A stretch of 5,828 bases of DNA from Acidobacteriaceae bacterium (GTDB lineage: Bacteria; Acidobacteriota; Terriglobia; Terriglobales; Acidobacteriaceae), in the NCBI GenBank assembly GCA_030040115.1, contig JASHUH010000139.1:1-5828 (forward strand). Reading direction: 5' to 3'. Shown piece after piece: positions 1-5,152 of this stretch. Every line of letters starts with the position of its first letter. The first letter of the stretch is position 1. The notes under the pieces are model-generated. The model had not been told where the DNA came from and did no database searches. It saw only the letters and a program-made list of their open reading frames with translations. A program made the position numbers and the translations under genes.

Positions 1-1
1 C

Positions 2-91
2 TTCCGGCACATCGCTGTGCAATGCGGCGAGGGCAACAAGGTGCAGGTGCGCCGGGGCTATTTCGCCATGACGCCGCAGAGCCAGCAGTGA
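2..91 (+). CDS. C-terminal fragment of a probable VWFA-related protein (5' end outside window)
   Basis: An open frame enters from the left edge and ends at TGA 89-91, giving 29 residues that begin FRHIAVQC and end TPQSQQ. Seen: the segment VQVRRGYFA close to the terminus. Known: the acidobacterial VWFA-related family, made of secreted proteins with a von Willebrand A domain, characteristically ends in a beta strand of the form 'VRARRGYYA' preceded by a 'FR.I.V.V' strand. Inferred: this is the tail of such a protein. No catalytic or metal-binding residues are visible because the A domain lies outside the window. The gene runs in the same direction as cysK but is separated from it by 299 non-coding bases, so it is probably a different transcription unit. 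The coding call is fairly safe; the family call rests on one short motif and could be wrong. Confidence 0.5.
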   Translation, partial: FRHIAVQCGEGNKVQVRRGYFAMTPQSQQ

Positions 92-166
92 GCATTTCGC
101 GGGTCGCGGATAACAAATCACGGCTCTACTTTTTGGCTTTTCGGTTGGAATGTGTCTGGAAATGAG

Positions 167-187
167 CGCCGCCAGAATTGAGCGGCG
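167..187 (+). terminator. GC hairpin after the left gene, possible terminator
   Basis: CGCCGC (167-172) and GCGGCG (182-187) are perfect inverted arms around a 9-base loop. The hairpin lies 76 bases after the left gene's stop. No U-run follows it, so it does not fit the standard intrinsic terminator. It could be a U-less terminator, a transcript-end stabiliser, or a chance pairing in GC-rich DNA. Confidence 0.25.
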
Positions 188-356
188 AATCTCCCTGCTT
201 GCCATGCCCAAGGCCCGGGGTCTAGGCTGTTGGCATGCATTGATGTCGCTGACACCCGGCTAACGTCGGCTTCGATGTTCATGTGCGCCTTAAACCGCGC
301 GCGATCTTCCCACCTCAAGAGTTTATTTTTTGCCGCCATCCAACAGCGGTACAGTC

Positions 357-372
357 CGGGCCCTATTGCCCG
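357..372 (+). promoter_or_regulatory. Small hairpin just ahead of the cysK ribosome binding site
   Basis: CGGGC (357-361) pairs with GCCCG (368-372) around a 6-base loop CCTATT, ending 5 bases before the Shine-Dalgarno at 378-382. A second weak pairing lies upstream (331-336 with 346-351, including one G-U). Such leader structure could tune translation of cysK, but a five-pair stem is common by chance in GC-rich sequence. Confidence 0.25.
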
Positions 373-377
373 CACAT

Positions 378-382
378 GGAGG
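378..382 (+). promoter_or_regulatory. Ribosome binding site deciding the cysK start
   Basis: A perfect GGAGG core sits 8 bases before the ATG at 391. It overlaps an in-frame upstream ATG at 376, so that codon cannot be the start served by this site. This fixes the cysK start at 391 rather than 376 or the longer open frame from 283. Confidence 0.8.
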
Positions 383-390
383 ACTCACGT

Positions 391-1371
391 ATGGCGCGCA
401 TCGCCGCGAATGTCACTGAATTGATCGGCCGCACTCCCCTGGTGCGGCTCAACCGTGTAGCCGCCGGCCTGCCCGCTACCGTGGTCGCCAAGCTGGAAAG
501 CCAGAACCCTGCATCGAGCGTCAAAGACCGCATCGGCTTCGCCATGATCGCCGCCGCCGAAAAAGCCGGCGAAATTTCTCCCGGGAAAACCGTGCTTATC
601 GAGCCCACCAGCGGCAACACCGGCATCGCGCTGGCTTTTGTAGCCGCAGTCAAAGGCTACAGGCTCATTCTCACCATGCCTGAGACCATGAGCCTCGAGC
701 GGCGCGTCACCCTGCTTGCCTTTGGCGCCGAGATCGTGCTCACGCCCGGACCAAACGGCATGAAGGGCGCCATCGCCAAGGCCGAGGAAATCCTGTCGCG
801 CATACCCAGCGGCCACATCCTGCAGCAGTTCGACAATCCGGCTAATCCGGCCATCCACCTGGCGACCACCGGACCTGAAGTTTGGGACGACACCGACGGC
901 ACGGTCGATATTCTCATCTCCGGCGTAGGCACCGGCGGGACGATCACGGGCGTGGCCAACTATATCAAGCCGCGCAAGCCTTCGTTCAAAGCCATCGCGG
1001 TCGAACCCACAGACAGTCCGGTGCTCTCCGGCGGCAAGCCGGGCCCGCACAAGATTCAGGGCCTGGGCGCGGGCTTTGTGCCCAGCATCCTCGACACGAA
1101 GATCATTGACGAGGTGGTTCAGGTCACCAACGACGAGTCCATCGAGATGGCGCGCCGGCTGGCTCGCGAAGAGGGCTTGTTTGTGGGCATCAGTTCCGGA
1201 GCTGCGGCGTCCGCGGCGCTCAAGGTGGCGGCGCGGCCTGAGAATCTCGGCAAACTCATCGTCACGGTGTTGCCTGACGTCGGCGAGCGCTACCTGTCCA
1301 GCGTGCTCTTCGAGCCGCTGCGCCAGCAGGCCATCGCCATGCAGCCCGAGACGATTGCGGTGATGGCGTAA
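391..1371 (+). CDS. cysK: Cysteine synthase A (O-acetylserine sulfhydrylase A)
   Basis: A cytosolic PLP enzyme of 326 residues, the usual CysK length, that makes cysteine from O-acetyl-L-serine and sulfide as the last step of assimilation. Seen, in order: IGRTPLVRL (12-20); the PLP-lysine motif SSVKDRIG with Lys45; the substrate loop PTSGNTG (72-78); MSLERR (100-105); QQFDNPANP (145-153); the PLP phosphate loop GVGTGGT (178-184); the CysK-type signature [17 protein letters not shown] (215-231); and GISSGAA (266-272), with the serine that contacts the pyridine nitrogen. [11 protein letters not shown] together with SLERR favours CysK over CysM or cystathionine beta-synthase. The ATG at 391 is chosen because GGAGG lies 8 bases upstream and the residues before it are unlike the family. 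It is followed 120 bases later by cysE on the same strand; the spacer holds a large inverted repeat. All key residues are present. Confidence 0.96.
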   Translation: MARIAANVTELIGRTPLVRLNRVAAGLPATVVAKLESQNPASSVKDRIGFAMIAAAEKAGEISPGKTVLIEPTSGNTGIALAFVAAVKGYRLILTMPETMSLERRVTLLAFGAEIVLTPGPNGMKGAIAKAEEILSRIPSGHILQQFDNPANPAIHLATTGPEVWDDTDGTVDILISGVGTGGTITGVANYIKPRKPSFKAIAVEPTDSPVLSGGKPGPHKIQGLGAGFVPSILDTKIIDEVVQVTNDESIEMARRLAREEGLFVGISSGAAASAALKVAARPENLGKLIVTVLPDVGERYLSSVLFEPLRQQAIAMQPETIAVMA

Positions 1372-1378
1372 GAAGACA

Positions 1379-1484
1379 GGGGCCGAGGAACCGGGGGATC
1401 GAGCGGCCGGAATTTGAGCGTGGTCTCCTCGCCTGCCTGATTTCTTGTTCCCTTGTTCCCTTGTCCCCTTGGTCCCTTGGTCCC
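1379..1484 (+). repeat. Long imperfect inverted repeat (hairpin) in the cysK-cysE spacer
   Basis: The left arm 1379-1410 reads as four octamers: GGGGCCGA, GGAACCGG, GGGATCGA, GCGGCCGG. The right arm 1453-1484 is four of the five TTGKYCCC octamers, whose complement is GGGACCAA, GGGACAAG-like and GGGAACAA units. Pairing 1379 with 1484 and moving inwards gives 27 pairable positions of 32, counting G-U. The outer 19 positions hold 14 Watson-Crick pairs, 4 G-U pairs and a single mismatch (A1389 with C1474). The mismatches are at 1389, 1398, 1399, 1404 and 1407. The loop is 1411-1452. Because both arms have period 8, alternative registers shifted by eight are possible. In a cysK-cysE transcript the stem would end 7 bases before the cysE ATG. 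It could act as a terminator or attenuator, a processing or stability element, or a brake on cysE translation; the sequence does not say which. Confidence 0.6.
1445..1484. repeat. Tandem octamer array, five TTGKYCCC units
   Basis: Five contiguous 8-base units: TTGTTCCC (1445), TTGTTCCC (1453), TTGTCCCC (1461), TTGGTCCC (1469), TTGGTCCC (1477). The array is bounded exactly by GATTTC on each side (1439-1444 and 1485-1490). The unit length is not a multiple of three and the array is outside any convincing gene, so copy number can change without breaking a protein. On the minus strand the five G-tracts are separated by 4-5 bases, fitting the G3+N1-7 quadruplex pattern. It is too short and unspaced to be a CRISPR. 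Confidence 0.85.
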
Positions 1485-1491
1485 GATTTCC

Positions 1492-2220
1492 ATGTTCGAC
1501 CGCATCCGCGAAGATATCGAATCCGTGAGGGAGCGCGACCCGGCTGCGCGTACGGGGCTCGAAATCGTGCTCTGCTATCCGGGGCTTTGGGCGGTGTGGT
1601 TTCATCGCGCCTCTCACCGCCTTTGGCGCGCCCGTCTGCCTCTCGCGGCGCGGATGCTTTCCCAGATCGCCCGCCTCTTCACCGGCGTCGATATTCATCC
1701 CGCCGCCACGCTGGGCCGGAGGCTTTTCATCGACCACGCCACGGGCGTGGTGATCGGCGAAACCGCCATGGTGGGCAACGATGTAACCATGTATCAGGGC
1801 GTGACGCTGGGGGGAACCGGCAAGCAACACGGTAAACGTCACCCCACCATCTGCGACAACGTCTTCATCGGCAACAACGCCAACATCCTGGGCGATGTGA
1901 CGGTGGGGGAAAACTCACGCGTCGGCGCGGGCTCGGTGGTGCTGGGTGACGTGCCGCCCAACTCCACCGTGGTCGGCGTCCCCGCGCACATCGTTTACCG
2001 TAACGGCCAGCGCGTCCTGATTACCGATCCCCACGACATTAAGGACCCGCTCTCCGACGCGCTGATCGCCCTTTCGGCCCGCGTCGAGGAACTCGAAGAC
2101 CGTTTCGGCGCCCACGTGCACGGGGCCAAGCCCTTCGCCGACGAGGAAGCGGAGCGGACGGCCTACCGCGTCCAGCTCGACCAGTTGCGCGCCTACGTTT
2201 CCATGGGCGAGGGCATCTGA
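1492..2220 (+). CDS. cysE: Serine O-acetyltransferase
   Basis: A cytosolic enzyme of 242 residues that transfers acetyl from acetyl-CoA to L-serine, giving the O-acetylserine used by CysK next door. Seen: a short alpha-helical N-terminal region ([20 protein letters not shown]), then a left-handed beta-helix of hexapeptide repeats (about 66-170) with [36 protein letters not shown] and GVPA, then a 75-residue tail. Asp16, Asp67, Asp81, His82, Arg116 and His117 keep exactly the spacing of E. coli CysE Asp92, Asp143, Asp157, His158, Arg192 and His193, so catalytic and serine-binding residues look complete. The N-terminus is of the short EpsC-like type. The protein ends GEGI, like the CysK-binding tail GDGI of E. 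coli. The ATG at 1492 is chosen because the family begins MF..IREDI; no Shine-Dalgarno is visible, and an octamer repeat occupies that position. Probably co-transcribed with cysK. Confidence 0.95.
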   Translation: MFDRIREDIESVRERDPAARTGLEIVLCYPGLWAVWFHRASHRLWRARLPLAARMLSQIARLFTGVDIHPAATLGRRLFIDHATGVVIGETAMVGNDVTMYQGVTLGGTGKQHGKRHPTICDNVFIGNNANILGDVTVGENSRVGAGSVVLGDVPPNSTVVGVPAHIVYRNGQRVLITDPHDIKDPLSDALIALSARVEELEDRFGAHVHGAKPFADEEAERTAYRVQLDQLRAYVSMGEGI

Positions 2221-2230
2221 GGCCGGGCGC

Positions 2231-2245
2231 GAGATTGCCAATCTC
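2231..2245. promoter_or_regulatory. 15-bp palindrome after cysE, possible operator
   Basis: GAGATTG (2231-2237) and CAATCTC (2239-2245) are perfect inverted arms around one central base, starting 11 bases after the cysE stop. The arms are A/T-richer than the surroundings and no T-run follows, which suits a protein-binding dyad better than an intrinsic terminator. As RNA it could form at most about a five-pair stem with a five-base loop. I know of no regulator with this exact site. Confidence 0.35.
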
Positions 2246-2308
2246 CACTCCAGTTTCCTATTCTGAGCGGGAAAGGCAATGACGGGCGCGTCCACTTCGC
2301 ACGCGCAA

Positions 2309-2369
2309 TTTTCCGGTTTGCGCCCATGGCCTTTGGCAAAGCATCGTTTTCCGGAACCGTGCCCATGGC
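2309..2369 (+). repeat. Imperfect direct repeat covering two candidate start codons
   Basis: TTTTCCGG (2309-2316), then 5 bases, then GCCCATGGC (2322-2330) is repeated as TTTTCCGG (2347-2354), then 6 bases, then GCCCATGGC (2361-2369). Each copy contains an in-frame ATG for the downstream permease (2326 and 2365). The two copies lie 38-39 bases apart. It may be a small local duplication that copied the translation start. Confidence 0.5.
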
Positions 2370-3498
2370 GCCCTCACTGTCGTTTCCGCGCTTTGTCTTC
2401 AAGAATCTGCAGCGCCGGCCGCTGAGAACGCTGCTCACCCTGGGTGGCATTGGCATGGCGGTGGGAGCCTTCGTCGGATTAGTGGGTTTTTCCCGCGCTT
2501 TCGAACAGCAGTGGATGCGCATTTACTCCAGCAGCGGCACCGATATTGCCGTGATCCACCAAACCTTTCTCAACACTTCCGTGGACGAGTCGGCGGCGGC
2601 GCGGCTCAAGACCCTCCCCCTTGTCGCCCAGGCGGCGCCGATGATTTATAACGTAATGGCGCTTACACCCGACGTGAACGCCCTAGCCTACGGCTGGCAA
2701 GCAAGCTCGTACGAATTCGAATCGCTGAAAATCCTCGCCGGCCGGCGTTTCCAAGACGGCAAGCCGGAAGTCATGCTCGGCGACTTGCTGGCTCAGGACC
2801 TGAACAAAGGGCCCGGCGACCAACTTGAGATCGAAGGAACTCCCTTCACTGTGACCGGCGTCTATCACGGGCCGTCGGCGCTCGAAGCCGACGCGCTCAT
2901 CATGCCGCTCGATGAACTGCAGCAGATCGGCAGTTTGCAGGGCAAAGTCTCGACCATTCACGTCAAGCTGCGGCCGGCGCCGCCGGGTGAGTCGCCGGAA
3001 GCTTACATGAAGCAAGCCGAGGATGAGATCGAATCCGCGGAGCCGGGGCTGCGCGCCGTTCCCGCGGCGGAGCGCGCCAGCAACAACCAACTGGTGCGGC
3101 TGGCGCAAGCCTCGGCATGGGGAACGTCGCTGATCGCCCTGCTGATCGGAATTCTGGGCATCGCCAACACCATGGCGATGTCGGTGTTCGAGCGCACTTG
3201 CGAAATTGGCATCTTGCGGGCGCTGGGCTGGAAGCAGTGGCAGGTGCTGGCGCTGATTCAGCTTGAGGCGGGCGCACTGGGTTCGGGCGGGGGCCTGCTC
3301 GGTCTCCTTTTTGGATGGTGCGCGCTGCATGTGCTCGCGGCTATGCCGCAGACGGCGAGCATCGTTTCGTCTTCGGTCCCGTGGTTGCTGCTCATTGAGG
3401 CGATGGGGATTGCCGTCCTCGCCGGGCTGCTGGCTGGGGCGCTGCCGGCATGGCGAGGCGCGCGCCTTTCCCCGGTTGAGGCGCTGCGGCACGATTGA
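2365..3498 (+). CDS. ABC transporter permease, FtsX/MacB-DevC type
   Basis: An inner-membrane protein of 377 residues with the standard four-helix layout of this family. Seen: a basic N-terminus (FKNLQRRPLRT, 12-22); TM1 about 22-42; a soluble, presumably extracytoplasmic core about 43-250, matching the MacB-type periplasmic domain; then three helices at about 252-272, 295-322 and 338-361. The cytoplasmic stretch ERTCEIGILRALGWKQWQV (276-294) is the conserved FtsX segment that couples to the ATPase, and the end PVEALRHD is typical. Known: such permeases work with a MacB/LolD-like ATPase and often a membrane fusion protein, exporting lipids, peptides or antibiotics, or transmitting signals. 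None of these partners is adjacent here. The substrate cannot be told. The ATG at 2365 is preferred because family similarity begins at once after it; ATG 2326 would add 13 residues. Neither has a good Shine-Dalgarno. It lies 144 bases after cysE and is convergent with the next gene. Confidence 0.88.
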   Translation: MAPSLSFPRFVFKNLQRRPLRTLLTLGGIGMAVGAFVGLVGFSRAFEQQWMRIYSSSGTDIAVIHQTFLNTSVDESAAARLKTLPLVAQAAPMIYNVMALTPDVNALAYGWQASSYEFESLKILAGRRFQDGKPEVMLGDLLAQDLNKGPGDQLEIEGTPFTVTGVYHGPSALEADALIMPLDELQQIGSLQGKVSTIHVKLRPAPPGESPEAYMKQAEDEIESAEPGLRAVPAAERASNNQLVRLAQASAWGTSLIALLIGILGIANTMAMSVFERTCEIGILRALGWKQWQVLALIQLEAGALGSGGGLLGLLFGWCALHVLAAMPQTASIVSSSVPWLLLIEAMGIAVLAGLLAGALPAWRGARLSPVEALRHD

Positions 3499-3529
3499 GG
3501 CGTATCCTGACCTCTCCGGAACCTGTTCT

Positions 3530-5152
3530 TTAACCGTCTCGCCCCTTCCCAAACCGCTCCTGCAGCAAACGGCGCGGAATTTTACCATGAACGTTCTGTG
3601 GCAGGCTCCCCGGCGCGACGATCCAGATGCGGCGAGCGGCCTTATACGGGGCAAGGCGTCCCTGGCACCACGTCACGAGTTCGTCTTCGCCGGCTCGGGC
3701 TGCGGGATGTAGTTCGACCGCGGCGACCGGGATTTCGCCTTTCTCGGCGTGTGGCAGTCCGAAGGCTGCGGCGCGCGCAACGGCCGAATGGGCGAGCAGT
3801 GCCTCTTCGATTTCGCGAACATAGACCGAATAGCCGCCGGATTTGATGACGTCTTTTATTCGGCCGACGAGGCGAATCAGGCCAAGGCGATTGCGCATCG
3901 CCAGATCGCCGGTGCGCAGCCAGCCGTCGGCGGTGAGGAGCGCACGGCTTTCATCTTCGCTTTTCCAATAGCGCGGAGTGGGACCGCGGCGCCAGATCTG
4001 GCACTCGCCCACCCGGCCTGGAGGCGCGGGCCGGCCGTCTTCGCTCGCGACGCGAATGTGAAACGGCGGTACCGGAAAGCAGAGCTTGCCGCGACCGGGC
4101 AGCAACGGAAAGTCGACACCCAGCATGGCGAGGCCGCCTAGTTCGACCATGCCGTAGCCGTTAATAAGCACGGGAGGAATGCGCAGGCCGCCGGGCAGCC
4201 GAGCCAACGCGCCGAAGCTGCGCAGGCGCATACGGACTTCGCCGGGCAGATCGTCGCTGGCCGAAAGCCAGAGGCGGACGCTGGCCAGGCGAGCGGGATC
4301 GGGATGGCTGTTGACGAGGAGCGCGAACATGGCGGGCACACCGACTACCGCTGTGACGCCGTAGCGCTCGATTGCGTCGAGGGCGGCGCGCGCCTCGAAG
4401 CGATCGAGAAAGCAGCCGCGAATGCCGGCGATGAGGCCATGGAGGGCGATGCTGACGGCCATGATGTGCGACCAGGGCAATGCGACGAGGGCAAGATCGC
4501 GTGGACCGAGAACCAGAGAGGCTAGAACTGTGGATGCGCGGGCGCCGAGGAGGGCGTGGCTCGAGAGCGCCGCGCCTTTGGGAAAGCCGGTGGTGCCGGA
4601 AGTGTGAAAAACGGCGATAGTGGCGGCGGGATCGATGGCGGAGGGCGGAAATGGCGCGCCGGAGGCTGCGGGGTGCATGAATCCCTCTAGAGTTCGGGGT
4701 TCACCGCCGGCATCGCGCTCGGCGCCGGCCTGAATCCAAGTGCGGACCGGCAGTGCGCTGCGTTCCATGACCGTGCGCTCGAAGACCGCCTTATCCGTGA
4801 CTAGAATCTCGATGCCGCTTTCAGTCAGGATGCGGCGCACTTCAGAGAGGGAAAGCTGCGGATTGAGCGGCGCTGCAATCCCGCCGGCGCGAATCACGGC
4901 CAGAAACCAGTGAAAGCAATCACGTGTATTGGTGCGGTAAATGGCCACCGGCTGGCCGGGGCGCAGGCCGACGGAGCGGCGGAGAAACGCGTCGAGGACG
5001 GAGACTTCAGCGTGAAGTTCGGAAAGGCGAAACGGGCCTTCGGCTCCATGCGAGACTTCGCGGTCGCCGTTGCGGCGCAGCAGTTCGTCGAGGAGATTGG
5101 CGACGGTCAGGCCGCGGTCGCGCGCCAGCCGATACCGGCTGAGAAAGCTCAT
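3530..5152 (-). CDS. AMP-forming acyl-CoA synthetase / ligase (ANL superfamily)
   Basis: 540 residues, full length for the family. It activates a carboxylic acid with ATP to an acyl-adenylate and then transfers it to a thiol, normally CoA. Seen: the P-loop HTSGTTGFPKGA (183-194); an A4-like PWSHIMAVS (226-234); A5 NGYGMVE (331-337); A7 DGWLRTGDLA (409-418); the hinge/A8 GRIKDVIKSGGYSV (430-443) followed by VREIE; and the C-terminal NVHGKIPRR with catalytic Lys524. No signal peptide, and no carrier or reductase domain is fused. Oddities: A5 has Val336 where the family nearly always has Thr or Ser, and A8 has GGYSVYVREIE rather than the common GG.N.YP.EVE. The ATG overlaps the stop of the upstream reductase (ATGA, 5149-5152); there is no Shine-Dalgarno, so translation is probably coupled. 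The 31-base gap to the convergent permease stop shows no clear terminator. Enzyme class is secure; the substrate (fatty acid or other) is not readable. Confidence 0.92.
   Translation of the reverse strand: MSFLSRYRLARDRGLTVANLLDELLRRNGDREVSHGAEGPFRLSELHAEVSVLDAFLRRSVGLRPGQPVAIYRTNTRDCFHWFLAVIRAGGIAAPLNPQLSLSEVRRILTESGIEILVTDKAVFERTVMERSALPVRTWIQAGAERDAGGEPRTLEGFMHPAASGAPFPPSAIDPAATIAVFHTSGTTGFPKGAALSSHALLGARASTVLASLVLGPRDLALVALPWSHIMAVSIALHGLIAGIRGCFLDRFEARAALDAIERYGVTAVVGVPAMFALLVNSHPDPARLASVRLWLSASDDLPGEVRMRLRSFGALARLPGGLRIPPVLINGYGMVELGGLAMLGVDFPLLPGRGKLCFPVPPFHIRVASEDGRPAPPGRVGECQIWRRGPTPRYWKSEDESRALLTADGWLRTGDLAMRNRLGLIRLVGRIKDVIKSGGYSVYVREIEEALLAHSAVARAAAFGLPHAEKGEIPVAAVELHPAARAGEDELVTWCQGRLAPYKAARRIWIVAPGSLPQNVHGKIPRRLLQERFGKGRDG

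Larger units (their letters stand above)
92..390 (+). other. Non-coding leader upstream of cysK
   Basis: This stretch of 299 bases separates the truncated left gene from cysK. It is less GC-rich than its surroundings in places (an A/T-rich patch around 110-160 and a T-run at 326-331). Open frames across it on either strand are short and have no recognisable protein character, so I treat it as non-coding. It holds a GC hairpin at 167-187, a second hairpin at 357-372 and the cysK ribosome binding site at 378-382. I looked for a sigma-70 promoter and found only weak candidates: TTGATG 240-245 with TAACGT 261-266 at a too-short 15-base spacing, and an isolated TACAGT at 350-355. I do not call a promoter. 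No recognisable SAM riboswitch, T-box or tRNA was seen. Confidence 0.6.

Noticed and set aside
204..236. ATGCC...GGCAT inverted pair in the cysK leader
   Set aside because: Only five continuous pairs, extended by two after a bulge, with a loop of nearly 20 bases; easily expected by chance.
231..245. A TGGCATG...TTGATG element resembling a sigma-54 promoter
   Set aside because: The GC doublet required 12 bases after the GG is absent (TG at 244-245).
118..375. An 85-codon minus-strand frame in the cysK leader
   Set aside because: No ribosome binding site or recognisable domain, and no coding character beyond an absence of stops.
283..390. An N-terminal extension of cysK, or a start at ATG 376
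   Set aside because: The extra residues are unlike CysK, and the GGAGG at 378-382 is correctly spaced only for the ATG at 391.
1445..1484. Octamer array as a CRISPR
   Set aside because: Units are 8 bases with no spacers and no cas genes nearby.
385..1842. A 485-codon open frame on the minus strand opposite cysK and cysE
   Set aside because: It is the antisense shadow of two clear genes in GC-rich DNA, crosses the repeat spacer, and its translation is low-complexity and rich in Arg, Gly and His with no recognisable domain.
3499..3529. Bidirectional terminator in the convergent gap
   Set aside because: I could not find an inverted repeat with a T-run; the 31 bases show nothing convincing.
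2683..3654. A 323-codon minus-strand open frame opposite the permease
   Set aside because: It is antisense to a well-supported membrane protein and overlaps the 3' end of the acyl-CoA synthetase gene; the composition is that of a shadow frame.
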